Origin: Deltaproteobacteria bacterium
GTDB lineage: Bacteria > Desulfobacterota > Desulfobacteria > Desulfobacterales > UBA11574
DNA: 24,977 nucleotides
Direction of reading: 5' to 3'
Assembly: GCA_019313505.1 (NCBI GenBank)
Contig: JAFDBA010000031.1
Location: 1 to 24,977, forward strand
Shown piece by piece: positions 7,831 through 15,040 of this stretch. Position 1 is the stretch's first letter, and every line of letters begins with the position of its first letter. The notes beneath the pieces are model-generated. The model was not told where the DNA came from. It did no database searches and saw nothing but the letters and a program-made list of their open reading frames with translations. The position numbers and the translations under genes were made by a program.

Positions 7831-7857
7831 TTGGTTCCGGTTTGTTCGGAGGTTTGA
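7831..7857 (+). repeat. CCGGYTTGTCC-type repeat unit carrying the lysE ribosome binding site
   Basis: TTGGTTCCGGTTTGTTCGG (7831-7849), continuing AGGTTT, is a diverged copy of the unit found intact at 15014-15040. Here a small change turns its 3' half into GGAGG (7848-7852), which serves as the Shine-Dalgarno sequence of the next gene. Confidence 0.55.
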
Positions 7858-8574
7858 TTGTTGAATGAATTAATAAACTTTATTTCTGCGTTCTGGGTAA
7901 TTTTTTCTTTTTCCTTTCTGGTGGCCCTGACAGGTGCCATGTCCCCCGGCCCCCTGCTGACTTATACTATTATCAAATCTGCTCAGACAAGTAAACACGG
8001 TTATTTAATGGGATTATGGATAATAATCGGCCACGCAATACTTGAGATGGGAATTGTCATTCTGTTGCTTTTAGGCTTCTCTTTTATCTTGAAAAATATC
8101 ATTGTTATTCGCATTATCGGGATTGTCGGGGGGGTGATACTTGTTCTTTTCGGGTTATCGATCGTTCGAGACGTGTATATTGGAAAGATATCCACCGACT
8201 TTTTGAATCCACCTGACAGACAAAATGATGAAGCTTTGCCATTGTCTGGTAAAGGCCTGGGAAATCCGGTTATCGGAGGAATCATGGTTTCCATGTCTAA
8301 TCCTTACTGGTGGATTTGGTGGGCCACCATAGGGCTTGCTTTTATGATACAGTTTGGAATATCTTTCAGGGAGTGGCCAAAGCTTATAGCGTTTTTTTTG
8401 GGGCATGAAGCAGGAGATTTGATCTGGTATATGATTGTTTCGACATTTGCATTTTTTGGTCTGCGTCGCCTGAACAAGAAAGCTTATTATGGAATTCTTG
8501 TATTTTGTGCAATTTTTATGATTGTGTTTGGTATTTACCTGGGGATTTCTCCATTTTTCCACGATAGCATGTAA
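7858..8574 (+). CDS. LysE/RhtB-family amino-acid exporter
   Basis: An inner-membrane protein of about 238 residues with some six hydrophobic segments. It matches the LysE family, which exports amino acids or related small metabolites. The N-terminal hairpin has the family signature GAMSPGPLLTYTI (about residues 26-38), followed by GLWIIIGHAILEM. A second signature region, SMSNPYWWIWWATIG, opens the C-terminal half. The start codon is TTG, either 7858 or 7861. GGAGG at 7848-7852 favours the second slightly by spacing (8 rather than 5 bases). It diverges from the FmdE gene, and a long hairpin follows its stop codon. The substrate cannot be predicted. Confidence 0.87.
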   Translation: MLNELINFISAFWVIFSFSFLVALTGAMSPGPLLTYTIIKSAQTSKHGYLMGLWIIIGHAILEMGIVILLLLGFSFILKNIIVIRIIGIVGGVILVLFGLSIVRDVYIGKISTDFLNPPDRQNDEALPLSGKGLGNPVIGGIMVSMSNPYWWIWWATIGLAFMIQFGISFREWPKLIAFFLGHEAGDLIWYMIVSTFAFFGLRRLNKKAYYGILVFCAIFMIVFGIYLGISPFFHDSM

Positions 8575-8576
8575 CA

Positions 8577-8631
8577 CATCAAAATCTGACTTTTTACGAG
8601 ATCATTAGTGTTGACGGTTTCGTAAAAAGTC
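8577..8631 (+). repeat. GACTTTTTACGA hairpin element after lysE
   Basis: GACTTTTTACGA (8588-8599) and its exact reverse complement TCGTAAAAAGTC (8620-8631) form a perfect 12-bp stem with a 20-base loop, starting 13 bases after the LysE stop. There is no T-tract, so termination is uncertain. The leading 30 bases recur as a direct repeat at 9271-9300 with about four mismatches. Related elements occur at 22249-22274 and 23097-23125. Confidence 0.8.
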
Positions 8632-8689
8632 ACGAATTCAACTATAGATGGCTAAGTAAAAAGGTTCATATACAAGGCGTAGTATTTTT

Positions 8690-9007
8690 TCAGGAACGAG
8701 GCCATACATGTAGTATGCCGAGTGCCAAGCTGTCATTTTCAGGTGAATCGGGTTCGGAGATATGACTCCCGGCAGCGAAAATATCCGATAAAGTTTGGAA
8801 TTCGAATATTTTTTTAATGGCTTGTTCGCGAAAATACATTTTGATGATCTCAATATATTGTCGAGCTAACTTTTCACCCCCAAATTTCAGATAAGTTAAA
8901 ATGACTTGTTGAGTGTGACCATCGTCTTTAAGTTCGTAGGGAAGTAGATTAATTGAGCGCTGGAAAGCCCCTTGCAAATCGTTAGGAATTTTCATTTTTA
9001 TAGTCAT
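8690..9007 (-). CDS. Doubtful orphan ORF, possible small protein
   Basis: An open frame of 105 codons on the minus strand that I do not recognise. The first 75 residues look plausibly protein-like (MKIPNDLQGAFQRSINLLP, then a helical stretch ending in IFEFQTLSDIF). The last 12 residues are read from DNA that looks like repeat, including the palindrome CATAC-ATGTA-GTATG near 8705. There is no good ribbon of sequence upstream: the bases before ATG 9007 lack a clear ribosome binding site. A start at residue 5 is no better. It lies between two copies of the GACTTTTTACGA element with no operon partner. It may be a decayed or imported gene whose original C-terminus has been replaced. Confidence 0.35.
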   Translation of the reverse strand: MTIKMKIPNDLQGAFQRSINLLPYELKDDGHTQQVILTYLKFGGEKLARQYIEIIKMYFREQAIKKIFEFQTLSDIFAAGSHISEPDSPENDSLALGILHVWPRS

Positions 9008-9226
9008 GATATTTCATAAATACGGTTTTTGAATATGGCCAATTTTGACAATAAATCATGAATGGAAAATGTAAAGTATTTTTCTTAAAAATATTAAAAA
9101 AATATTTAATTTCTTTTTATGCAAGGATTGATTGCAATGTGTATGGAAATATTGGATCCTGGCCGCTCAATAAAAAGGGAATTGAATAAATAACGATAAA
9201 TGTGTTAGAGTTGATGAACCTAAAAC

Positions 9227-9258
9227 GTGATAAATTCGAGTTTTTGCCAATTTATCAC
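9227..9258. promoter_or_regulatory. Perfect 10-bp inverted repeat upstream of the methyltransferase operon
   Basis: GTGATAAATT (9227-9236) and AATTTATCAC (9249-9258) are exact reverse complements with a 12-base gap, so half-site centres are 22 bases apart, about two helical turns. The site lies 65 bases before the operon's first start codon. It could be a dimer operator or an RNA hairpin; no T-tract follows. Confidence 0.45.
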
Positions 9259-9270
9259 AGATCAATTTGC

Positions 9271-9300
9271 CATCAAAATCTGACTTTTTATGAGACCGTT
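9271..9300 (+). repeat. Second copy of the GACTTTTTACGA-type element
   Basis: CATCAAAATCTGACTTTTTA followed by TGAGACCGTT repeats the sequence at 8577-8606 in the same orientation with about four mismatches. It sits immediately before the ribosome binding site region of the methyltransferase gene. Confidence 0.75.
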
Positions 9301-9322
9301 TTAATTAGAAAGGAGCAAGAAT

Positions 9323-10318
9323 ATGACTGCGGAAGAATTGAATCCTGGGAAAATACTTCAATTGTCAGGAAGTTATTGGGAAACCTGTACTCTTCATGCA
9401 GGAGTTAAACTCGATGTTTTTACAATCATAGGCAACGATCATCTTAGGGGGGAAGATGTGGCTGACAAACTTAACGGCGACAAAAGAGGTGTTAAAACGC
9501 TTCTCAATGCCCTTTCCGCCATGGATTTTCTGGTTAAAAAAGAAAACATTTATTCCAACACTAAGCTGAGTTTGACTTTTCTTTCCAAGGACTCTTCACA
9601 ATATATGGGGCACATTGTAATGCACCATCGCAATTTAACAGATTCCTGGAACAGGCTGGATGTGGCGGTTCAATCCGGCAGTGCGGTAAGACCTAGAGCA
9701 TCTCATACGGATGAAGAACAACGAGAAAATTTTCTAATGGGTATGTTCAATTTGGCTATGAATCTAGCCCCGGTACTGGTGCCTAAAGTAGATCTTTCCG
9801 GTCGGCGGCATTTGCTCGATCTTGGTGGCGGCCCAGGGACATATGCCATCCATTTTTGTATGAACAATCCACGGCTAAAGGCGACTGTTTATGATTTGCC
9901 GACCACCAGACCCTTTGCTGAAAAAACTATTACTAAATTTAATTTGCAAAACCGGATCGATTTTAAAGATATGGATTATCTTGAAGAAGAGATTAAAGGG
10001 ACTTGTGACGTTGCCTGGCTGTCTCATATTCTCCACGGAGAAGGACCCGAAGAGTGCCGCAAAATTATCGGTAAGGCGGTTTCTGCTCTGGAACCAGGGG
10101 GAATGATCCTGATTCACGATTTTATTTTAAACAACAACATGGATGGCCCTCTTTTCCCGGCCCTCTTTTCTCTGAATATGCTCTTGGGAACGCCGGCAGG
10201 ACAATCTTATTCTGAAAAACAGATCAGCGATATGCTCTCTGAAGCCGGTGTCAGGGAAATCCGGCGCATTTTTTTCGAGTCTCCAAATGATTCGGGAATA
10301 TTAACCGGTATTATTTGA
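9323..10318 (+). CDS. SAM-dependent O-methyltransferase (family 2 type)
   Basis: A 331-residue methyltransferase with the layout of the Methyltransf_2 family. The N-terminal winged-helix dimerisation domain (residues 10-100) includes SYWETCTLHAGVKLDVF. The C-terminal Rossmann domain has motif I HLLDLGGGPGTYAI (about residues 163-176). The catalytic-histidine region is SHILHGEGPEECRKI (His235/His238), and EPGGMILIHDF follows. Such enzymes methylate hydroxyl groups of small, often aromatic or quinone-like molecules. The start is firm: AAAGGAG stands 7 bases before the ATG. It opens a four-gene operon in which the next gene begins 13 bases after its stop. Association with membrane Fe-S and DUF362 proteins hints at a redox cofactor or quinone-like substrate, but that is inference. 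Confidence 0.87.
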   Translation: MTAEELNPGKILQLSGSYWETCTLHAGVKLDVFTIIGNDHLRGEDVADKLNGDKRGVKTLLNALSAMDFLVKKENIYSNTKLSLTFLSKDSSQYMGHIVMHHRNLTDSWNRLDVAVQSGSAVRPRASHTDEEQRENFLMGMFNLAMNLAPVLVPKVDLSGRRHLLDLGGGPGTYAIHFCMNNPRLKATVYDLPTTRPFAEKTITKFNLQNRIDFKDMDYLEEEIKGTCDVAWLSHILHGEGPEECRKIIGKAVSALEPGGMILIHDFILNNNMDGPLFPALFSLNMLLGTPAGQSYSEKQISDMLSEAGVREIRRIFFESPNDSGILTGII

Positions 10319-10331
10319 TGAGGAATAGATC

Positions 10332-11276
10332 ATGAATTATCATCCCATTAACCGTAGAGAATCGATAAAAAAGATTCTTAAAATATCCGGAGGCCTTGCG
10401 CTGACCGGAATAATTACATGGCCCTATCAAAAAACAATTTCGGCCTGGGCCGGATCAAATAATAAAAAATTTATTATCGAGGGGATCGGCCAAAGTCACG
10501 AATATTCTGTTAAGGTGTTAACTAGAAAGGTTTTTGAGGCAGCCGGCGGAATACAGAAATTTGTTTCAAAGCAGGATGTGGTGGTGATAAAACCGAATAT
10601 CTCTTGGGCAAGATCCCCGGATCTGGCGGCAACCACCAATCCGGAAGTTTTGGAAGCGGTTGTTGAGCTTTGCCAGGAGGCCGGAGCCAAAAAAATCAGG
10701 ATTGCCGATCATACTATCCATGATGCCAGACGCTGTTTTGCCATCACAGGTGCCGGGATGGTGGCAAAAAGAACCGGAGCGGATCTGGTCTACCCCAGGT
10801 CGTCATTGATGCGTAACATGAAATTACAGGGACACCGCCTGGATGTCTGGCCGGTTTTTGTGCCTTTGGTTGAGGCCGACAAAGTCATCAATCTGCCGGT
10901 TGCCAAGGTCCATAGTCTCAGCGGTCTGACTCTTGGCATGAAAAATTGGATTGGAGCTGTGGGCGGGAGGAGAAGTGCCCTGCATCAGGATATTCATCTG
11001 ACCATTGTGGACCTGGCCCAATTTTTCAATCCCACGATCACTCTCATAGATGCCACCAGGATCATGGTCGCTAACGGTCCTTCGGGAGGAAGCAGTTCGG
11101 ATGTGGCCATTTCAAATCGTCTTATATTGAGTGATGATCCTGTTGCCGCAGATGCAAAAGCCGCGGGTCTTTTTAATTTTCGTCCTCAAGATATCGGTTT
11201 CATTCATCTCGGGGAAAAATGGGGACTCGGCACATATGAATTTCAGAAACTACTTCAGCACAAGGTGATCATTTGA
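10332..11276 (+). CDS. DUF362 protein with Tat-like signal
   Basis: A 314-residue DUF362-family protein. The N-terminus has twin arginines followed by a hydrophobic stretch (NRRESIKKILKISGGLALTG), consistent with Tat export or a membrane anchor. The mature part carries the family core: VVVIKPNISW (about residues 80-89), then KVINLPVAKVHSLSGLTLGMKNWIG, and LILSDDPVAADAKAAGLF near the end. Many DUF362 proteins are fused to ferredoxin domains. This one is not, and it has only two cysteines, so it probably holds no Fe-S cluster itself. It starts 13 bases after the methyltransferase behind GAGGAA. Its TGA overlaps the TTG start of the Fe-S gene, so the two are translationally coupled. Function of the family is unresolved. 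Confidence 0.85.
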   Translation: MNYHPINRRESIKKILKISGGLALTGIITWPYQKTISAWAGSNNKKFIIEGIGQSHEYSVKVLTRKVFEAAGGIQKFVSKQDVVVIKPNISWARSPDLAATTNPEVLEAVVELCQEAGAKKIRIADHTIHDARRCFAITGAGMVAKRTGADLVYPRSSLMRNMKLQGHRLDVWPVFVPLVEADKVINLPVAKVHSLSGLTLGMKNWIGAVGGRRSALHQDIHLTIVDLAQFFNPTITLIDATRIMVANGPSGGSSSDVAISNRLILSDDPVAADAKAAGLFNFRPQDIGFIHLGEKWGLGTYEFQKLLQHKVII

Positions 11277-12901
11277 AAGCAAACCATTTGGTCTGGATAC
11301 GACGTATGAGCCAGGCCTTTTTTTTAATTCTTTTCATTTATCTCCTAATTGAAAGCCGTTTGCCCCAGGATATTTATCTGGATTATTCCATAGCACTTAA
11401 CGCTGAGCAGAACATCGAGCTGGGTTATCCTGTCAAATATTTCTTTCAGCTCGACCCTCTCATATGGATCACATCTCTCATATCAGGGCACCAGTGGATC
11501 AAAGGATTTGGATGGGCTTTGGGGGTTGTTGTCCTGACTTTTTTTTCTGGCAGGATTTTTTGCGGCTTTATCTGCCCATTTGGCACCCTTCATCACATGG
11601 TGAGTTATATCAGACCGGCCCTGAAAAAACAGAATATGGTCTCTGCCAACCAAAAACACCCCAGTCAGAGATTCAAATATTTTTTGCTTATTCTATTTCT
11701 TACGGCTGCTCTGTTTGGTCTCAATCTTACCGGACTGTTAGACCCCATCGCTTTTTTCTTCCGTTCTCTGGCCCTGGCTGTTTTTCCCGGGATCGGAACA
11801 GGGATTAAAGAATTATTAGATATAGCTGCGAAAAGCGATATGAAAATCTTGAATTATATAAGCTATGGCGGGGAGGTCCTCATATCACCGGTTTTCGGGT
11901 ATGGGTATGAAGCCTTCAAAGCTGCCTGGTTTATGGGCATTCTCTTTCTATTTATTTTGTTTCTCAACCGTATCCGGCCGCGTTTCTGGTGCCGCACCCT
12001 ATGTCCCTTGGGCGCACTTCTTGGAGTCTTTGCCAGGTTCAGTATTCTTAGACTGGAAAAAGATCCTGAGAAATGTACGGATTGCAACTTGTGTCTTCAA
12101 TCATGCCAGGGGGCGGCTTCTCCGGTTCCGGGTCAGAAATGGGATGTTTCGGAATGTATGTTCTGCTTTAATTGTTTTAACGCTTGTCCTGAAAATGCCA
12201 TTGTATTTAAATGGAGATGGCCGAAGAACGTCAGTAAAAAGCCCGATATGGGTCGCCGGGCTGTGCTGGGTGGTTTGTTGGCCGGCCTGTCTTTTCCCTT
12301 TTTGGGAAGATTGGACGGCAGGGTGCACAATGTGTCTGATGCACGTCTGATCAGACCTCCGGGATCATTGCCGGAAAAGGATTTTTTAAAGCTCTGTCAG
12401 CGGTGCGGGCTTTGCATGAAGGTTTGTCCCACAAATGTTATCAACCCTACGCTCACAGAAGCTGGAATGGCCGGGTTCTGGACCCCGAATCTCATTATGA
12501 TCCAGGGCTATTGTGAATATACCTGCACACTTTGCAGCGGGGTTTGTCCGACAGGGGCTATCCGTAACTTATCGGGCAAAGAAAAAATCGAAACTCCCGT
12601 CAGGATAGGGTCGGCCTACATAGACCGGGGAAGATGTCTCCCATGGTCGGGGAACGGGCCATGTATAGTCTGTGAAGAACACTGCCCCACGTCGCCCAAG
12701 GCCATACGCCTGAGACAAGAGACGACCCGGTCACCGTCCGGGAAAGCGGTCAATGTAAAACTGCCTTATGTGGATCTTAAAAACTGTGTGGGTTGCGGTA
12801 TTTGTGAATATAAGTGTGTTGTAAAAGGAAACCCCGCCATCAAGGTGATAGCAGCCGGAGAATCCAGGTCTGTGGCAAATCAGATTTTACTAAAGTTATA
12901 A
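11273..12901 (+). CDS. NapH-NapG-like fused membrane polyferredoxin
   Basis: A 542-residue membrane Fe-S protein that appears to join two proteins usually made separately. Residues 1-310 are NapH/NosR/CcoG-like: about four to five membrane segments, the motifs CGFICPFG (C97, C101) and WCRTLCPLG (C240, C244), then two ferredoxin clusters (C268/271/274/278 and C295/298/301/305). At 328-345 comes GRRAVLGGLLAGLSFPFLG, an internal twin-arginine, hydrophobic segment. The rest is NapG-like, starting LIRPPGSLPEKDF, with four more cysteine groups (C375-385, C414-425, C464-471, C505-515). In Nap systems NapH and NapG pass electrons from quinol to the periplasm. The TTG start overlaps the DUF362 stop, with AAGGTG five bases upstream. 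No nitrate reductase is nearby, so the acceptor is unknown. Confidence 0.85.
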   Translation: MKANHLVWIRRMSQAFFLILFIYLLIESRLPQDIYLDYSIALNAEQNIELGYPVKYFFQLDPLIWITSLISGHQWIKGFGWALGVVVLTFFSGRIFCGFICPFGTLHHMVSYIRPALKKQNMVSANQKHPSQRFKYFLLILFLTAALFGLNLTGLLDPIAFFFRSLALAVFPGIGTGIKELLDIAAKSDMKILNYISYGGEVLISPVFGYGYEAFKAAWFMGILFLFILFLNRIRPRFWCRTLCPLGALLGVFARFSILRLEKDPEKCTDCNLCLQSCQGAASPVPGQKWDVSECMFCFNCFNACPENAIVFKWRWPKNVSKKPDMGRRAVLGGLLAGLSFPFLGRLDGRVHNVSDARLIRPPGSLPEKDFLKLCQRCGLCMKVCPTNVINPTLTEAGMAGFWTPNLIMIQGYCEYTCTLCSGVCPTGAIRNLSGKEKIETPVRIGSAYIDRGRCLPWSGNGPCIVCEEHCPTSPKAIRLRQETTRSPSGKAVNVKLPYVDLKNCVGCGICEYKCVVKGNPAIKVIAAGESRSVANQILLKL

Positions 12902-12926
12902 AAGTTATAATAGAAAGGAGGATATT

Positions 12927-13580
12927 ATGCACAAACCGATTGATAACTTTTGGAAAACAAGGCTGACAGATCTTAAGAAAGCTTTGGATTCAAACAACTT
13001 CGAAGCCTTTGTGGCGGAGAATGCCGATGAAGCCAAAAAGATTGTACTGAAAAAAATTATACCCGATACTGCACCCAGGAGCGTTTCATGGGGAGGATCG
13101 CTCACATTCACGGCTACGGGGCTATATGATGTTTTGAAGAACAGGAGCGATTTAAAAGTGCTGGACACTTTTGAGAAAAATCTGTCTCCTGAAGAAAGTA
13201 TGGAACGACGTCGGCAATCACTGCTGGTCGATCTTTTTATTGCCGGAAGCAACGCTGTGACCGAGGTCGGACAGCTTGTTAATCTTGATATGATAGGTAA
13301 TCGTATTGGAGGGATAACTTTTGGTCCAAAAAATGTTATTGTACTTGTTGGCCGGAATAAGATCGTTACTGATCTGGATGAGGCTATGTTCCGTATTAAA
13401 AATTATGCCGCTCCGGTCAACGCCATGCGACTGGAGAAAAAAACACCTTGTGCCAAAACTTCTTATTGTGAGGAATGCAAAAGCCCGGACCGCATTTGTA
13501 ATACCTGGACAATCACCGAAAAATCATTTCCAAAAGGAAGGGTGAAAGTTATTTTAATTAATGATGACCTTGGATTTTAA
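12927..13580 (+). CDS. LUD-domain protein (lactate-utilisation type)
   Basis: A 217-residue protein of the LUD (DUF162, LutC/YkgG-like) family. Visible family features are SVSWGGSLTFTATG (about residues 51-64), LVDLFIAGSNAVTEVGQLVNLD (split by a conserved glycine-rich turn), GGITFGPKNVIVLVGRNKIV, and a C-terminal cysteine group CAKTSYCEECKSPDRIC. In Lut complexes LUD proteins accompany Fe-S flavoprotein partners in lactate oxidation, but solitary LUD proteins are common in anaerobes without known substrate. AAAGGAGG precedes the ATG. It is last in the operon, 25 bases after the Fe-S protein. No lutA or lutB partner is present, so a lactate role is unproven. Confidence 0.87.
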   Translation: MHKPIDNFWKTRLTDLKKALDSNNFEAFVAENADEAKKIVLKKIIPDTAPRSVSWGGSLTFTATGLYDVLKNRSDLKVLDTFEKNLSPEESMERRRQSLLVDLFIAGSNAVTEVGQLVNLDMIGNRIGGITFGPKNVIVLVGRNKIVTDLDEAMFRIKNYAAPVNAMRLEKKTPCAKTSYCEECKSPDRICNTWTITEKSFPKGRVKVILINDDLGF

Positions 13581-13593
13581 GCTGTATTCGGAA

Positions 13594-14079
13594 TCATAAT
13601 AGTAATCGTTGCCACCGAGATAACAGATTGACAGTTTTAGGACCATGTGCGGATATGCAAATTTCTCGAGATTCGTCACCCGATATTTCAAATTTTATTG
13701 TCACATGGTCAGGTAAAAGTTCCTGCCTGATTTTGTCTGCCCATTCGATAGCCACAACATAGTTATTGTCGAGTATATCGTAGAGACCGATATCTTCAAA
13801 ATCGATGGGATCTTCAAGGCGATAAAGGTCAACATGAAGAAGGGGATATCGGCCAGGATACTCATTTATCAAGGTGTAAGAAGGGCTGGTTATGTAATAA
13901 TCATTCGGGACTTCAAGGCCTCTGGCAAGTCCCTGCACAAAAGAGGTTTTCCCGCTTCCGAGGTCGCCGGTCAAGGCAAGAACAGTTACGGCCTGCAGCA
14001 ACGCACCTACCTTTTCCCCCAGCTTTTTTGTTTCTTTCACGGAGTGAGTCGTTATCTGATATTTGTAAAGATTGGCCAC
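13594..14079 (-). CDS. tsaE: tRNA threonylcarbamoyladenosine biosynthesis ATPase TsaE
   Basis: The ATPase that works with TsaB and TsaD to make t6A37 on ANN-decoding tRNAs. Length is 161 residues. It has Walker A GDLGSGKTSF (residues 38-47), TSPSYTLINEY, HVDLYRLED and IEWADK, all standard for the family. The start codon is GTG at 14079. AAGGAG lies only two bases upstream of it, closer than usual, so translation may be weak or coupled to pdxJ, which ends 63 bases upstream. It is the last gene of the phoH-pgpH-ybeY-pdxJ-tsaE series. It converges with the LUD gene at a 13-base gap; no terminator could be recognised there. Confidence 0.95.
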   Translation of the reverse strand: MANLYKYQITTHSVKETKKLGEKVGALLQAVTVLALTGDLGSGKTSFVQGLARGLEVPNDYYITSPSYTLINEYPGRYPLLHVDLYRLEDPIDFEDIGLYDILDNNYVVAIEWADKIRQELLPDHVTIKFEISGDESREICISAHGPKTVNLLSRWQRLLL

Positions 14080-14142
14080 GGCTCCTTTTTTTTCGTGAAC
14101 CCTTAAAAAAAGATTGCTATGCTATTTGGTTGTGGCTGAAAA

Positions 14143-14865
14143 CTACAGGTCTTTGATGAGTGCCAACATTTCTTTTACAGCCCTTTCCATCCCAACAAGC
14201 ACCGCTCTTGAGACTATACTGTGTCCGATACTGAATTCGTCTATTTCACGAAGACCTTTAAAGGCCTTTATTGTATTATAACACAGTCCATGGCCGGCAT
14301 TGACACCTATTCTCAGTTTATGTGCGAGTTTGGCGGCATCCACAATATTTGAAAATGCCCGGGTTTTTTTATTATGTGTTTTTGCTTCGCAGAATGTTCC
14401 AGTATGGATTTCAATCATGGTCGAATCTATCTGGTGGGCTATCTTTATCTGATCCGGATCCGGATCAATGAAGATGCTTACAGGGATCTCACTATTTTGT
14501 AGAGTGCCTACGGTTTCAGCTATTGCATTTTGATGCACAATGAGATCCAGTCCGCCTTCGGTAGTAAGCTCTTCAAGCTTTTCCGGCACCAAGGTTACTA
14601 AATCGGGCTGGATTTCAAGAGCGATTCCAACCATTTCATCTGTTGAAGCCATTTCCAGGATAAGTTTGGTCTGAACAACCTTTCTTAATATTTTAAGGTC
14701 ACGATCCTTAATGTGACGTCTATCTTTCCTCAGGTGAACCACAACGCCGTCTGCTCCGGCCAATTCCACCATGACTGCTGCCGCAACAGGATCAGGATAA
14801 CTGACTACTTCCCTTGTGTTCCTCAAGGTGGCGACATGGTCAACATTTACAGCTAATCCAGCCAT
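14143..14865 (-). CDS. pdxJ: Pyridoxine 5'-phosphate synthase
   Basis: PdxJ condenses 1-deoxyxylulose 5-phosphate with aminoacetone 3-phosphate to pyridoxine 5'-phosphate, the last ring-forming step of the DXP-dependent vitamin B6 route. The 240-residue sequence is full length. It shows GLAVNVDHVATLRNTR at the N-terminus, ELAGADGVVVHLRKDRRHI, LVPEK, EIHTGTF and VNAGHGLCY, all characteristic barrel loops. TGGAGG precedes the ATG at 14865. It sits between ybeY (169 bases upstream, with a repeat in the gap) and tsaE. In many deltaproteobacteria acpS and nnrD stand between pdxJ and tsaE; here both are absent. Confidence 0.97.
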   Translation of the reverse strand: MAGLAVNVDHVATLRNTREVVSYPDPVAAAVMVELAGADGVVVHLRKDRRHIKDRDLKILRKVVQTKLILEMASTDEMVGIALEIQPDLVTLVPEKLEELTTEGGLDLIVHQNAIAETVGTLQNSEIPVSIFIDPDPDQIKIAHQIDSTMIEIHTGTFCEAKTHNKKTRAFSNIVDAAKLAHKLRIGVNAGHGLCYNTIKAFKGLREIDEFSIGHSIVSRAVLVGMERAVKEMLALIKDL

Positions 14866-14933
14866 CTAACATCCTCCATTAAGTTTTATACTTGTAATTA
14901 TTGTGCCTTTTATGACAAGACATCTTTCTTCTC

Positions 14934-15040
14934 GCCACAAAGGCACCGGGACACTAAGAATGAATAACAAAATAAAATCTTTCATGTCTTTGTGTCTTGG
15001 TGGCAAATATTTCTTGGTTCCGGCTTGTCCGGGTTAGGTT
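14934..15040 (+). repeat. Dispersed repeat copy 1: hairpin plus CCGGYTTGTCC unit
   Basis: An imperfect inverted repeat has outer arms GCCACAAAGGCAC (14934-14946) and CTTTGTGTCTTGGTGGC (ending 15004). It is followed after ten bases by CCGGCTTGTCCGGGTTAGG (15020-15038). The same two-part element, in the opposite orientation, occurs at 22541-22649. The TTA at 15034-15036 inside the unit is the ybeY stop codon read on the minus strand. Confidence 0.75.

Larger units (their letters stand above)
9008..9322. other. AT-rich intergenic region before the methyltransferase operon
   Basis: No gene is visible in these 315 bases. The left half is very AT-rich with short A/T palindromes near 9090-9105. The right half holds a perfect 10-bp inverted repeat (9227-9258) and the second copy of the GACTTTTTA element (9271-9300). 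I found no convincing promoter, though the operon starting at 9323 must be transcribed from here. Confidence 0.6.

Noticed and set aside
8588..8631. Rho-independent terminator after lysE
   Set aside because: The stem is long and perfect, but no T-tract follows on either strand and the sequence recurs in leaders, so it is called a repeat.
8638..8853. A 71-codon minus-strand ORF overlapping the orphan ORF
   Set aside because: Its last part is read from repeat-like DNA and it overlaps the longer frame 8690-9007; there is no ribosome binding site.
9202..9408. A 68-codon plus-strand ORF before the methyltransferase
   Set aside because: It runs across the inverted repeat, the dispersed repeat and the methyltransferase start; the AAAGGAG serves the ATG at 9323.
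12927..13580. lutC of a lactate-oxidation operon
   Set aside because: The LUD family fits, but there are no lutA or lutB partners and the neighbours point to another redox process, so no lut symbol is given.
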